Source: Firmicutes bacterium UBA6113
GTDB lineage: Bacteria > Bacillota > Clostridia > Tissierellales > Sedimentibacteraceae
Direction of reading: 5' to 3'
Assembly (NCBI GenBank): GCA_002422545.1
Contig: DIWF01000025.1
Coordinates: 3,530-67,529, forward strand
Length of the DNA: 64,000 bases
Part shown: positions 1 through 6,429 of the stretch, piece by piece
How the letters are laid out: each line of letters starts with the position of its first letter
Position numbering within the stretch: the stretch's first letter is position 1
Translations under genes and position numbers: made by a program
The notes under the pieces: model-generated
The model's database searches: none
What the model was told of the DNA's origin: nothing
The model's input: only the letters and a program-made list of their open reading frames with translations

Positions 1-1033
1 AGTAAATATAGCTCCACACAACGATGATCTCAAGGGCCTTGAGGAATATCTCAAATATCTTCAGACAATAGGAGCAGATGCACTTATAGTTGCAGACCCT
101 GGAGTCATAGAAGTTGTTAAACAAACAATACCTGATATGAGAATTCACCTGAGCACTCAGGCAAACACAACTAATTTTCATTCGGCAAATTTCTGGTACA
201 AACAAGGAGTGAGCCGAATAGTCCTGGCTCGAGAACTTTCATTCCCGGAAATTGAAGCAATAGTTAAAAACTCTCCCAAAGAACTAGAGTTTGAAACATT
301 TGTGCACGGAGCAATGTGCATTTCATATTCAGGAAGATGTTTGTTGTCAAGCTTCATGACAGGAAGGTATTCTAACAAGGGAGATTGTGCTCAAGCATGC
401 AGATGGAAGTACAACCTTGTTGAAGAAAAACGTCCGGGAGAATACTACCCCATAGAAGAAGATGAAGAAGGAACATTCATCATGAACTCCAAGGACATGT
501 GCATGGTTGAACACCTGCAGAAATTCAAGGATCTTGGAATAACAGCCCTTAAAATCGAAGGAAGAAACAAAAGCGAGTACTACACGGCAATTGCTGTGCG
601 TTCATACAGAAATGCATTGGATGAGCTTGAAAAGCCGAAAAGTGAAAGAAATACTCAGTACTGGAAGGAAGAAGTTGAAAAATCTTCACACAGAGACTTT
701 TCATACGGATTTTTCTTCGGCAATCCATACAAGGACGGTCAGCTTTACACTTCAAGCAGCTACATCAGGACATACGATGTTGTGGGAATAATAAGGTCTT
801 ACGACAAAGAAACAGGAAGTTGCGTAATTGAACAAAGAAACAAGTTCTCAGAAGGCGACACTCTTGAATGCTTCGGACCAAAGGGAACACATTTTGAAGT
901 GATTGCAAAAAACATGCAGGACAAAGATGGAAATAAAATCGAATCAGCGCCTCATGCGCAGATGACGGTAAAAATGGATATTGACCATGAGGTTGAGCCA
1001 TACTTCATTTTAAGAAAAAAGGTTGAAGAATAA
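1..1033 (+). CDS. Peptidase U32 family protein (5' end outside window)
   Basis: The reading frame is already open at the left edge (codons start at base 2), so the N-terminus lies outside the window; 344 residues are visible. The U32 signature is present as E-x-F-x-x-G-A-M-C-x4-G-x-C-x-L-S (bases about 292-350), followed by a Cys-containing 'CAQACRW' segment that in relatives helps bind an Fe-S cluster. Family members of this type (YrrN/YrrO, YegQ) act in tRNA U34 hydroxylation (TrhP) or rRNA modification rather than as proven proteases. The length seen and the C-terminal beta-domain fit the YrrO-like group. The exact paralogue cannot be decided without the start and upstream neighbours. Confidence 0.9.
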   Translation, partial: VNIAPHNDDLKGLEEYLKYLQTIGADALIVADPGVIEVVKQTIPDMRIHLSTQANTTNFHSANFWYKQGVSRIVLARELSFPEIEAIVKNSPKELEFETFVHGAMCISYSGRCLLSSFMTGRYSNKGDCAQACRWKYNLVEEKRPGEYYPIEEDEEGTFIMNSKDMCMVEHLQKFKDLGITALKIEGRNKSEYYTAIAVRSYRNALDELEKPKSERNTQYWKEEVEKSSHRDFSYGFFFGNPYKDGQLYTSSSYIRTYDVVGIIRSYDKETGSCVIEQRNKFSEGDTLECFGPKGTHFEVIAKNMQDKDGNKIESAPHAQMTVKMDIDHEVEPYFILRKKVEE

Positions 1034-1052
1034 TACTGACTTAAAATAATAG

Positions 1053-1097
1053 ACAACAACAGGCAAATTAAAGTGTACTTTAATTTGCCTGTGTTGT
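1053..1097. repeat. Long perfect hairpin after the U32 gene
   Basis: A 15-bp perfect stem (1059-1073 with 1078-1092, loop TGTA) is extended by five more pairs around a bulged A at 1058. No T-run follows on the plus strand. It could terminate the U32 transcript in a factor-assisted way, stabilise its 3' end, or be a small palindromic repeat. Confidence 0.5.
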
Positions 1098-1173
1098 AAG
1101 TAGAAAGCACATCCTATTTGATGATACCTTTGATGACAGTTTTAATCACTGCTTTTCTGCCGTGTGAAAATAA

Positions 1174-1201
1174 AACAAAAAAACCACTGGCTTAGCCAGT
1201 G
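1174..1201 (-). terminator. Intrinsic terminator of the 1216-1629 gene
   Basis: On the minus strand CACTGGCT pairs with AGCCAGTG and is followed by a run of seven T, 15 bases beyond the stop codon of the minus-strand gene. Confidence 0.85.
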
Positions 1202-1215
1202 AAATAAAGAAATAA

Positions 1216-1629
1216 TTATTCTTGAGCGTAGTCTTCAGGATTTATCAAAGGAATTATTCGTTCTAATTCTGCTGTATGAATATTTAACAGTTCATTCAGC
1301 AATTCTTCTGTTTTTTTATGATCTTCAGAATATTCAATTTTTAAAACCCATTTAGGGTTGTAGTCTTCAGATAATTCTTCAAAACCAACAGCTTTACCTG
1401 AAAAAATTCCTTCATTGTACAAATCAAAAATTCCTGAATATTTCCAGTCTTCTTCAATATCAAGAGTAGTAAGGGTTAAGAAGATATAAAGTTTACTACC
1501 TTCCTGCATTACATATATTTTATCTATGTATTCCATATTTTTGTGAATTTCATATGAGCCCATTGTTCTGTCGAAAAAGCCGGTTTCCTTATCCTTAAGC
1601 ATTAATACCAGATTGTTGTAATTTTCCAT
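1216..1629 (-). CDS. Conserved hypothetical protein (DUF6762-like)
   Basis: This 137-residue acidic cytosolic protein has no signal peptide or membrane segment. The sequence suggests a small alpha/beta fold: strands around 'KLYIFLTLTTLDI' and 'KWVLKIEY', then a C-terminal helix. It resembles short clostridial proteins labelled DUF6762; that match is from memory and the function is unknown. The start ATG is preceded by a GGAGGC-type ribosome site (TTTGGAGGCAAA). It stands alone, convergent with the U32 gene, and has its own terminator. Confidence 0.6.
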   Translation of the reverse strand: MENYNNLVLMLKDKETGFFDRTMGSYEIHKNMEYIDKIYVMQEGSKLYIFLTLTTLDIEEDWKYSGIFDLYNEGIFSGKAVGFEELSEDYNPKWVLKIEYSEDHKKTEELLNELLNIHTAELERIIPLINPEDYAQE

Positions 1630-1769
1630 TTTGCCTCCAAATAATCATTAATTTACGTTTCAAGTTATTATATTATAAAATTCAACATTAGTATAGAAAA
1701 TTGTTTTAGATTAGAATTTTATTTAATGGGTATGTATTTTATATATTATGCAATAAAAGGAGTTAGTTA

Positions 1770-1883
1770 ATGAAAGATAAAAAAGAACCATGGGTTAAAA
1801 GTTGTTCGCCATGAATGATAAAATATATTCTGCTGGGAGCAGTGTTTATATTTTTATATTTAGCAGGAAAATTATCAAATTAA
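1770..1883 (+). CDS. Candidate small membrane selenoprotein with a CxxU motif
   Basis: ATG at 1770 follows an AAGGAG ribosome site (1757-1762) at 7-nt spacing. The frame runs 14 codons to a TGA at 1812-1814, continues in frame for 22 codons and ends at TAA 1881-1883. Read with UGA as selenocysteine it gives 37 residues: a charged N-terminus with 'WVKSCSPU' (Cys12, Sec15, a thioredoxin-like CxxU redox pair), then one hydrophobic helix (about residues 16-33, 'ILLGAVFIFLYLAG') and a short basic tail. A SECIS-like hairpin starts just after the UGA. The next gene is a rubrerythrin, so a role in thiol/peroxide redox chemistry at the membrane is plausible but inferred. I do not recognise a named family. 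The alternative is a 14-residue peptide ending at TGA, but hydrophobic coding continues past it, and the Sec genes in this window support recoding. Confidence 0.7.
1820..1854 (+). promoter_or_regulatory. SECIS-like hairpin of the small selenoprotein
   Basis: CTGCT (1830-1834) and AGCAG (1838-1842) enclose a GGG loop. Below an internal loop, AAAATATA (1820-1827) pairs with TATATTTT (1847-1854). The apical loop begins 20 nt after the UGA and starts with G, which fits the bacterial SECIS model (loop about 16-37 nt after UGA, G in the first loop positions). Confidence 0.65.
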
Positions 1884-1937
1884 TATGTCAGCGAAACTAT
1901 ACCTTAAAAAATGTAAGAACAAAATGTTTTACATATA

Positions 1938-1966
1938 TTGCCAAATAACTAAAATAGTAGTATGCT
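1938..1966 (+). promoter_or_regulatory. Sigma-A-type promoter before the rubrerythrin
   Basis: TTGCCA (1938-1943), a 17-bp spacer and TATGCT (1961-1966) lie 32 bases before the rubrerythrin ATG, so that gene may be transcribed separately from the upstream selenoprotein frame. Confidence 0.5.
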
Positions 1967-1998
1967 TATTATATACATTAAAGGAAAGGGGTAACATC

Positions 1999-2475
1999 AT
2001 GTCAAACAACTCATTCAGCGGACTTGAAATGCTTAAAGTAGCTATATTGATGGAAGAAGAAGGTTACAATTTTTACAGGAATGGAGCAAACAACACAACA
2101 GGAAAAACCAAGGAGTTTCTAATAGCAGCAGCCAGTCAGGAATTTTTTCACAAAGAAAAGTTTTCACAGCTTTATGATGAATTAAGTAAAGGAAATGAAG
2201 CCGGTTCAGAATATCTTTATGATGACGAAGTAACGGAATATTTAAGATCATTAATAGAAAACCAGGTGTTTAATAAAAAGGATGAACCAAAGGAGGCATT
2301 CAAAGATTTTGAATCAGCTGTTTTAAGTTCATTAAAAACCGAAGAGCTTACTGTAAAAGTATATAATGAGATGTATAAGGGAATAACAAGCGATACTGCC
2401 AAAGAAGTAATGGGAAAAATTATTGAAGAGGAAAAGCAGCACGTAGAATATTTTAAGAATTTACTAAGAGCATAA
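1999..2475 (+). CDS. Rubrerythrin/ferritin-like di-iron protein
   Basis: The 158-residue protein has the ferritin-like four-helix pattern of rubrerythrins: 'LEMLKVAILMEEEGYNFY' gives the first Glu ligand region, 'QEFFHKEKFSQLYDEL' an ExxH-type pair, and 'EEEKQHVEYF' the C-terminal ExxH. It lacks the C-terminal rubredoxin domain, so it is a short 'erythrin-only' form. Such proteins reduce peroxide or bind iron in the cytosol of anaerobes. I chose ATG 1999, which follows AAGGAAAGGGG; an in-frame ATG at 1885 would add a Cys-rich 38-residue extension that spans the promoter and looks non-coding. It lies just downstream of the candidate selenoprotein. Confidence 0.85.
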   Translation: MSNNSFSGLEMLKVAILMEEEGYNFYRNGANNTTGKTKEFLIAAASQEFFHKEKFSQLYDELSKGNEAGSEYLYDDEVTEYLRSLIENQVFNKKDEPKEAFKDFESAVLSSLKTEELTVKVYNEMYKGITSDTAKEVMGKIIEEEKQHVEYFKNLLRA

Positions 2476-2481
2476 ATCATT

Positions 2482-2512
2482 AAAAGCAAATCCACGAGGT
2501 TTGCTTTTTTTA
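2482..2512 (+). terminator. Terminator of the rubrerythrin gene
   Basis: AAAAGCAAA plus CC pairs with GG plus TTTGCTTTT around an ACGA loop, followed by a T-run. Confidence 0.8.
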
Positions 2513-2550
2513 TTGATATAATTTTGGTTATAATTTACAAATATTAATTG

Positions 2551-2579
2551 TTGACAAAGGTAAAAGTTTAATATATTAT
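2551..2579 (+). promoter_or_regulatory. Promoter of the Cys-leader/symporter unit
   Basis: TTGACA (2551-2556), a 17-bp spacer and TATTAT (2574-2579) form a near-consensus promoter. A start near 2586 leaves about 40 nt before the leader peptide and about 175 nt before the symporter gene. Confidence 0.75.
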
Positions 2580-2626
2580 AAAGCATATAAAACATATAAG
2601 TTTAGTCAGAAAGCGTTGGAGGAAAA

Positions 2627-2701
2627 ATGAGAAGATTTGATAAAATAATAATGATGAGGAATTCAGGAGCCGGCGGAAAAATATGTTGCTGTTGCAGATA
2701 A
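2627..2701 (+). CDS. Leader peptide ending in four consecutive cysteines
   Basis: This is a 24-codon frame with a good ribosome site (GGAGG at 2618-2622). Its last residues are 'GGKICCCCR', with four Cys codons TGT TGC TGT TGC at 2684-2695, then AGA and TAA. It sits between a strong promoter and a symporter of the L-cystine (TcyP-like) group, 61 nt before the symporter ATG. A run of the regulated amino acid is the hallmark of leader peptides in translation-coupled attenuation, so it probably senses Cys-tRNA(Cys) and adjusts transporter expression. No T-tailed terminator is visible between leader and gene, so control may act on translation or mRNA stability. The role is inferred. Confidence 0.65.
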   Translation: MRRFDKIIMMRNSGAGGKICCCCR

Positions 2702-2762
2702 AATTAAAAATTAATTCAAATAAAATATTATCACAACAACATAAATCTAAAGGAGAAAAATC

Positions 2763-4079
2763 ATGAATTTAAATATAGACATAACATCATATCTGGCGCT
2801 TTTAGCTGCCTTGGTATTAATAGGAATACTTGCTTTAATGGCAAAGAAGGAAATTGATTTTGGAATTAGAACAATTACTGCCCTTGGACTTGGAATAGGT
2901 CTTGGAATTTTGTTTAGAGGAAAGCTTGATCTTGTGCAGCCTATCGGAAAAATATATGTGAGCTTAATATCTGCTTTTGTGTTGCCATTGTTGTTCTTCG
3001 GAGTAGTATCAAGCATATCTCAACTTGACAACATTCAAAGACTTAAGTCAATCGGAATAAAAAGTGTTGCATGGTTAACAGCAAACACAGCCATAGCATC
3101 AGGACTTACAGTTGTGACAGCACTTATGTTATTTGTAGGAAAGGGAGCAGAGGTAAGTCTTCCTACTGATTATGTTCCAAAGGAAGTTCCTGCATTCACT
3201 CAAGTATTAATCGATCTTTTCCCGAAAAATATTTTTGCTCAGGCATCAAATAACGCAATCGTTCCAGTAATTTTATTTTCAGTAATCATAGGGATAGCTT
3301 TGGTTTCACTTTCTTCGGAAAATGAAAAAGATGCAAAACCATTTAAAGATTTTATAGATTCAGGTTCAAAAATAATATACAAAGTAATTTCATTTATAAT
3401 TGAACTGACACCATATGCTGTTCTCGCACTTGTTGCCAGTGCAGTTTCAAGCAACGGACCGGACAAACTTCTGCCGCTGTTGTCAGTACTATTGATAGCT
3501 TACGCTCTTTGCTTTGTTCAGACATTTATTGTAAGTGGTGTAATGATAGCTTTTGTGGCAAAATTAAATCCTATTAAATTTTTCAAACACATATGGCCTG
3601 CTCAGGTTGTTGCCTTCACATCTCAAAGCAGCATAGGAACAATTCCTGTTACAGTCAAATCTTTGAAAAATTCAGGAGTGTCCGAAAGCATAGCTTCATT
3701 TGTTGCACCTCTGGGAGCAAACATGGGAATGCCCGGATGCGCAGGAATATGGCCTACACTTCTCGCTGTATTTGCAATAAATGCTCTTGGAATTGAATAT
3801 TCATTATCACAGTATGTTATTCTCATAGCACTTACTACGGTTGTAAGCATAGGAACTGTGGGAGTTCCAGGAACATCAACCATAACAACAACAGCTGTGT
3901 TTGCTGCGGCAGGTCTTCCTATTGAAATAATAGTACTTATGACGCCAATCAGCTCAATAGTTGACATGGCTCGTACGGCAACTAATGTTACAGCAGCTGC
4001 AACAAGTTCACTTCTTGTAGCCAAAAGCGAAAATGAACTTGACATAGACAAGTACAACGGAAAAGTATTGCAATCATAA
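2763..4079 (+). CDS. Dicarboxylate/amino acid:cation symporter, TcyP-like (probable L-cystine uptake)
   Basis: The 438-residue membrane protein of the DAACS family has about eight membrane helices plus re-entrant loops. Diagnostic segments are 'AFTSQSSIGTIPV' (HP1 serine-rich tip), 'GANMGMPGCAGIWP' (TM7), 'GVPGTSTITTTAVFAAAGLP' (HP2) and 'DMARTATNVTAAA' (TM8). The GCAG-I-x-P and D-M-x-R-T-A-x-N patterns resemble the TcyP/YdjN cystine branch more than the glutamate or C4-dicarboxylate branches. AAAGGAG precedes the ATG. The Cys-rich leader upstream supports cystine as substrate. Symport with Na+ or H+ at the cytoplasmic membrane is expected from the family. The exact substrate is inferred. Confidence 0.85.
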   Translation: MNLNIDITSYLALLAALVLIGILALMAKKEIDFGIRTITALGLGIGLGILFRGKLDLVQPIGKIYVSLISAFVLPLLFFGVVSSISQLDNIQRLKSIGIKSVAWLTANTAIASGLTVVTALMLFVGKGAEVSLPTDYVPKEVPAFTQVLIDLFPKNIFAQASNNAIVPVILFSVIIGIALVSLSSENEKDAKPFKDFIDSGSKIIYKVISFIIELTPYAVLALVASAVSSNGPDKLLPLLSVLLIAYALCFVQTFIVSGVMIAFVAKLNPIKFFKHIWPAQVVAFTSQSSIGTIPVTVKSLKNSGVSESIASFVAPLGANMGMPGCAGIWPTLLAVFAINALGIEYSLSQYVILIALTTVVSIGTVGVPGTSTITTTAVFAAAGLPIEIIVLMTPISSIVDMARTATNVTAAATSSLLVAKSENELDIDKYNGKVLQS

Positions 4080-4147
4080 AAATAAATAAACATTCTGACT
4101 TATATCACGTCACAGTTAATAGAAAATTTTAAAAGTTTTGCAAAAAT

Positions 4148-4310
4148 AAGCACCTCTTGGTGCTTTATGTTGATGACAAAGTAACTTTCGACGTTGTCAT
4201 TCTGAGGGCGTAGCCCGAAGAATCTCATGTTTTCAATAAAGATGAGATCCTTCACTATCGTTCAGGATGACAGCGTCAGGGTTTGTCAATAGGCTGAAGC
4301 ACCTCTTGGT
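4148..4310. repeat. Palindromic repeat inserted between two copies of a terminator stem
   Basis: The 339-base gap after the symporter holds a 78-base inverted repeat (4195-4272). TGTCATTCTGA on the left pairs with TCAGGATGACA on the right, and GAAGAATCTCAT with ATGAGATCCTTC. This type of TGTCATTCTGAG palindrome is scattered in many genomes. It is flanked by a 14-bp direct repeat, AAGCACCTCTTGGT, at 4148-4161 and 4297-4310. Both copies are arms of a terminator-like hairpin. Nothing else coding is seen in the gap. Confidence 0.6.
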
Positions 4311-4322
4311 TCTTATTTTTTT
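4297..4322 (+). terminator. Terminator downstream of the symporter
   Basis: AAG-ACC pairs with GGT-CTT around TCTT with one mismatch, then eight T. The upstream copy (4148-4165) forms a perfect AAGCACC/GGTGCTT stem but has lost its T-run. Confidence 0.6.
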
Positions 4323-4418
4323 TCTATACAAACTATTATTCTCTTCCGTTAATTGACTTTTTTTAAAAACTAAAGTACAATGATTTTGAAAACGATATCA
4401 ATTGTATTGGGAGGTATT

Positions 4419-5231
4419 ATGAATAGTGAATTTTTTGTTCTATCCTTTGATAACACAAAGCTTTATGCAAAAAAGGATATTCCGTCGGAACCTAAAGGAA
4501 CTGTGCTGATAGTGCACGGACTTTGCGAGCATCTGGGAAGATATGACTATCTTACAAAAAAGCTTAATGAAAGCGGTTATGGAGTTTTCCGCTTCGACCA
4601 CAGGGGGCATGGAAGGTCAGAAGGAAAGAAAGTTTTCTACAGTGATTTTAACGAACTTATTGATGATGTCAATTTTTTTGCTGACATGGCAAAGAAGGAA
4701 TATCCGTCCATTCCTTTATTTGTACTTGGACACAGCATGGGTGGATTTGCAGTTTCGATGTTCGGTATAAAATATCCCGGCAAAGCTAGTGGGTTTGTAA
4801 TGTCCGGAGCATTGACAAGAAATAACATTGGACTTGCATCCGATTTGCCTAGAGATTTGCCTGTTGACACATATTTTCCAAATGAATTGGGAGGAGGAGT
4901 TTGCTCTGACCCTTGTGTTGTAGAAGCTTATGTAAATGACCCTTATGTAGAAAAACAAATATCTGCAGGACTATTCTACGAAGTTTTCAAGGGAGTGGAA
5001 TGGGTTAAGGAAAATTCAGAAAAATTTGTTGATCCGGTGCTTCTTCTTCACGGCTGCAACGACGGTCTTGTAAGCGAAAAAGATTCAAGGGATTTTTTCG
5101 GAGACATTTCTTCCAAGGACAAAAGTCTTAAAATATATCCGTTATTGTTCCATGAAATATACAATGAACCTGTAAGAGACGAAGTAATACTTGACACAAC
5201 AAACTGGCTTGACAAGAGAACAATACAATAA
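4419..5231 (+). CDS. Alpha/beta hydrolase (monoacylglycerol lipase / S33 type)
   Basis: This 270-residue cytosolic protein has the serine hydrolase core: oxyanion 'IVHGLCEHLGRY', 'FDHRGHGRSEG', nucleophile elbow 'LGHSMGGF' (G-x-S-x-G), a late Asp in 'LLLHGCNDGLVS' and the catalytic His in 'FHEIYNEP'. The pattern is that of the lysophospholipase/monoglyceride lipase group ('Hydrolase_4'). I chose ATG 4419 behind GGGAGG; an upstream ATG at 4380 has no ribosome site. It is monocistronic with a terminator at 5246. Substrate unknown, likely a small acyl ester. Confidence 0.85.
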   Translation: MNSEFFVLSFDNTKLYAKKDIPSEPKGTVLIVHGLCEHLGRYDYLTKKLNESGYGVFRFDHRGHGRSEGKKVFYSDFNELIDDVNFFADMAKKEYPSIPLFVLGHSMGGFAVSMFGIKYPGKASGFVMSGALTRNNIGLASDLPRDLPVDTYFPNELGGGVCSDPCVVEAYVNDPYVEKQISAGLFYEVFKGVEWVKENSEKFVDPVLLLHGCNDGLVSEKDSRDFFGDISSKDKSLKIYPLLFHEIYNEPVRDEVILDTTNWLDKRTIQ

Positions 5232-5245
5232 TTATTGATAAGAGC

Positions 5246-5282
5246 AAAGCTGCTGCACTGTGAATTGTGCAACAGCTTTTGT
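5246..5282 (+). terminator. Terminator of the hydrolase gene
   Basis: AAAGCTG and TGCAC pair with GTGCA and CAGCTTT around an 8-nt loop; a short T-stretch follows. Confidence 0.7.
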
Positions 5283-5370
5283 ATTCTATAACTATGATTT
5301 ACTGAAAATTTATTTGAAAAATCCATCTTTTGTAGTACAATAAAATATCATACTATGAAAGCCGGAGAAT

Positions 5371-5922
5371 ATGAACTGGATACAAGCTATAAAAAACTAC
5401 GAGCCTTGCTGTGCTCAGGAAGTAAACGACAAGGAAATAATGATTAAATTTGTAGATGAGTTTGATGATGTGCTCACAAGAAACAATAAAGTAGCACACA
5501 TGACCAGCTCTGCTCTTGTTGTAAACAAAAAAAGGGATAAGGTGCTCATGGTGCATCACAACATTTACAATGCATGGTCATGGACAGGCGGGCATGCTGA
5601 CGGAGATGAAGATTTGCTTCATGTAGCAATGAAGGAATTAAATGAAGAAACAGGTATCACGAAATTTTCACACATAAGCGACAAAATTATTTCACTGGAT
5701 ATTTTGCCTGTATACGGTCACATGAAAAACGGAAATTATGTATCTCCTCATCTTCATTTTAATGCTGCATTTCTCTTTGAAGCTGACGAAGATGAAGAAC
5801 TCATTGTCAAGGCTGATGAAAACAGCGGTGTAACATGGATACCATCTTTAGAAATAGATTCTTATTCCAATGAAAAACATATGAAAAACATATATTTTAA
5901 AATCTTATCAAAGTTGAAATAA
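5371..5922 (+). CDS. NUDIX hydrolase
   Basis: The 183-residue protein carries the NUDIX box from 'GGHADGDEDLLHVAMKEL' through 'NEETGI' (G-x5-E-x7-x-E-L-x-E-E-x-G-I, with Lys in place of the usual Arg). Family members cleave nucleoside diphosphate-linked substrates with Mg2+. The N-terminal helix and 'NAWSWTGGHADGDED' context resemble clostridial NUDIX proteins of unassigned substrate. CCGGAGA precedes the ATG. It stands alone before the CDGSH gene, which has its own ribosome site. Sanitation of oxidised nucleotides or NDP-sugar turnover are both possible. Confidence 0.85.
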   Translation: MNWIQAIKNYEPCCAQEVNDKEIMIKFVDEFDDVLTRNNKVAHMTSSALVVNKKRDKVLMVHHNIYNAWSWTGGHADGDEDLLHVAMKELNEETGITKFSHISDKIISLDILPVYGHMKNGNYVSPHLHFNAAFLFEADEDEELIVKADENSGVTWIPSLEIDSYSNEKHMKNIYFKILSKLK

Positions 5923-5986
5923 TTCTGTGAGAATAAAATGCTTCTTGCTGTGAATAATAAGATTAAAATTCAGAAGGAGCAATGTT

Positions 5987-6244
5987 ATGGAAAAACCTGA
6001 AATGCCAGAAGAACCAGAAGTACCATTGAAACAACCTGTTGCTGTGCAGCTTAAACAAGGGGAAGACTACTATTACTGCACATGCGGAAAGAGCGGTACT
6101 CAGCCATTTTGCGATGGTTCTCATGAAGGAACTTCCTTCACTCCGCTAAAGTTTACAGCCACACTTGACGGAACATCTCATTTGTGCGGCTGCAAGCACA
6201 CCAAAAATCCTCCATACTGTGACGGAACACATGAAGAACTATGA
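5987..6244 (+). CDS. Tandem CDGSH iron-sulfur protein
   Basis: The 85-residue protein has two complete CDGSH [2Fe-2S] sites, each with three Cys and one His: C31/C33/C42/H46 ('CTCGKSGTQPFCDGSH') and C67/C69/C78/H82 ('CGCKHTKNPPYCDGTH'). Both ligand sets are intact, so it probably holds two clusters. Bacterial double-CDGSH proteins resemble archaeal and mitochondrial MitoNEET-3 types and act in redox or iron homeostasis. The N-terminus is a Pro/Glu-rich stretch of about 17 residues. AGAAGGAG precedes the start. The physiological partner is not indicated by its neighbours. Confidence 0.9.
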   Translation: MEKPEMPEEPEVPLKQPVAVQLKQGEDYYYCTCGKSGTQPFCDGSHEGTSFTPLKFTATLDGTSHLCGCKHTKNPPYCDGTHEEL

Positions 6245-6250
6245 TTTTCA

Positions 6251-6285
6251 AACTTCGTTTCGCTAATGAGAAGCGAAGTTTTTTA
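6251..6285 (+). terminator. Terminator of the CDGSH gene
   Basis: AACTTCGTTTC pairs with GAAGCGAAGTT (11 bp, one G-T) around GCTAATGA, then TTTTATT. Confidence 0.8.
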
Positions 6286-6371
6286 TTGCGATAAAATTTA
6301 TTTGATAATATTAATATTAAGCATTCATTCATCATAAAATGTTCATATTTTAATCACAAAGTCAATTTGTG

Positions 6372-6400
6372 TTGGATAATTGAGTTTAATATGTTATAAT
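6372..6400 (+). promoter_or_regulatory. Promoter of the fructose-bisphosphatase gene
   Basis: TTGGAT (6372-6377), a 17-bp spacer and TATAAT (6395-6400), 29 bases before the ATG. Confidence 0.65.
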
Positions 6401-6429
6401 TTATATATATTATAAAAGGAGCTGAGAAA

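Noticed and set aside
1885..1998. 38-residue Cys-rich N-terminal extension of the rubrerythrin
   Set aside because: It crosses a promoter-like site, has no ribosome site at its ATG, and does not fit the rubrerythrin family; ATG 1999 has a good site.
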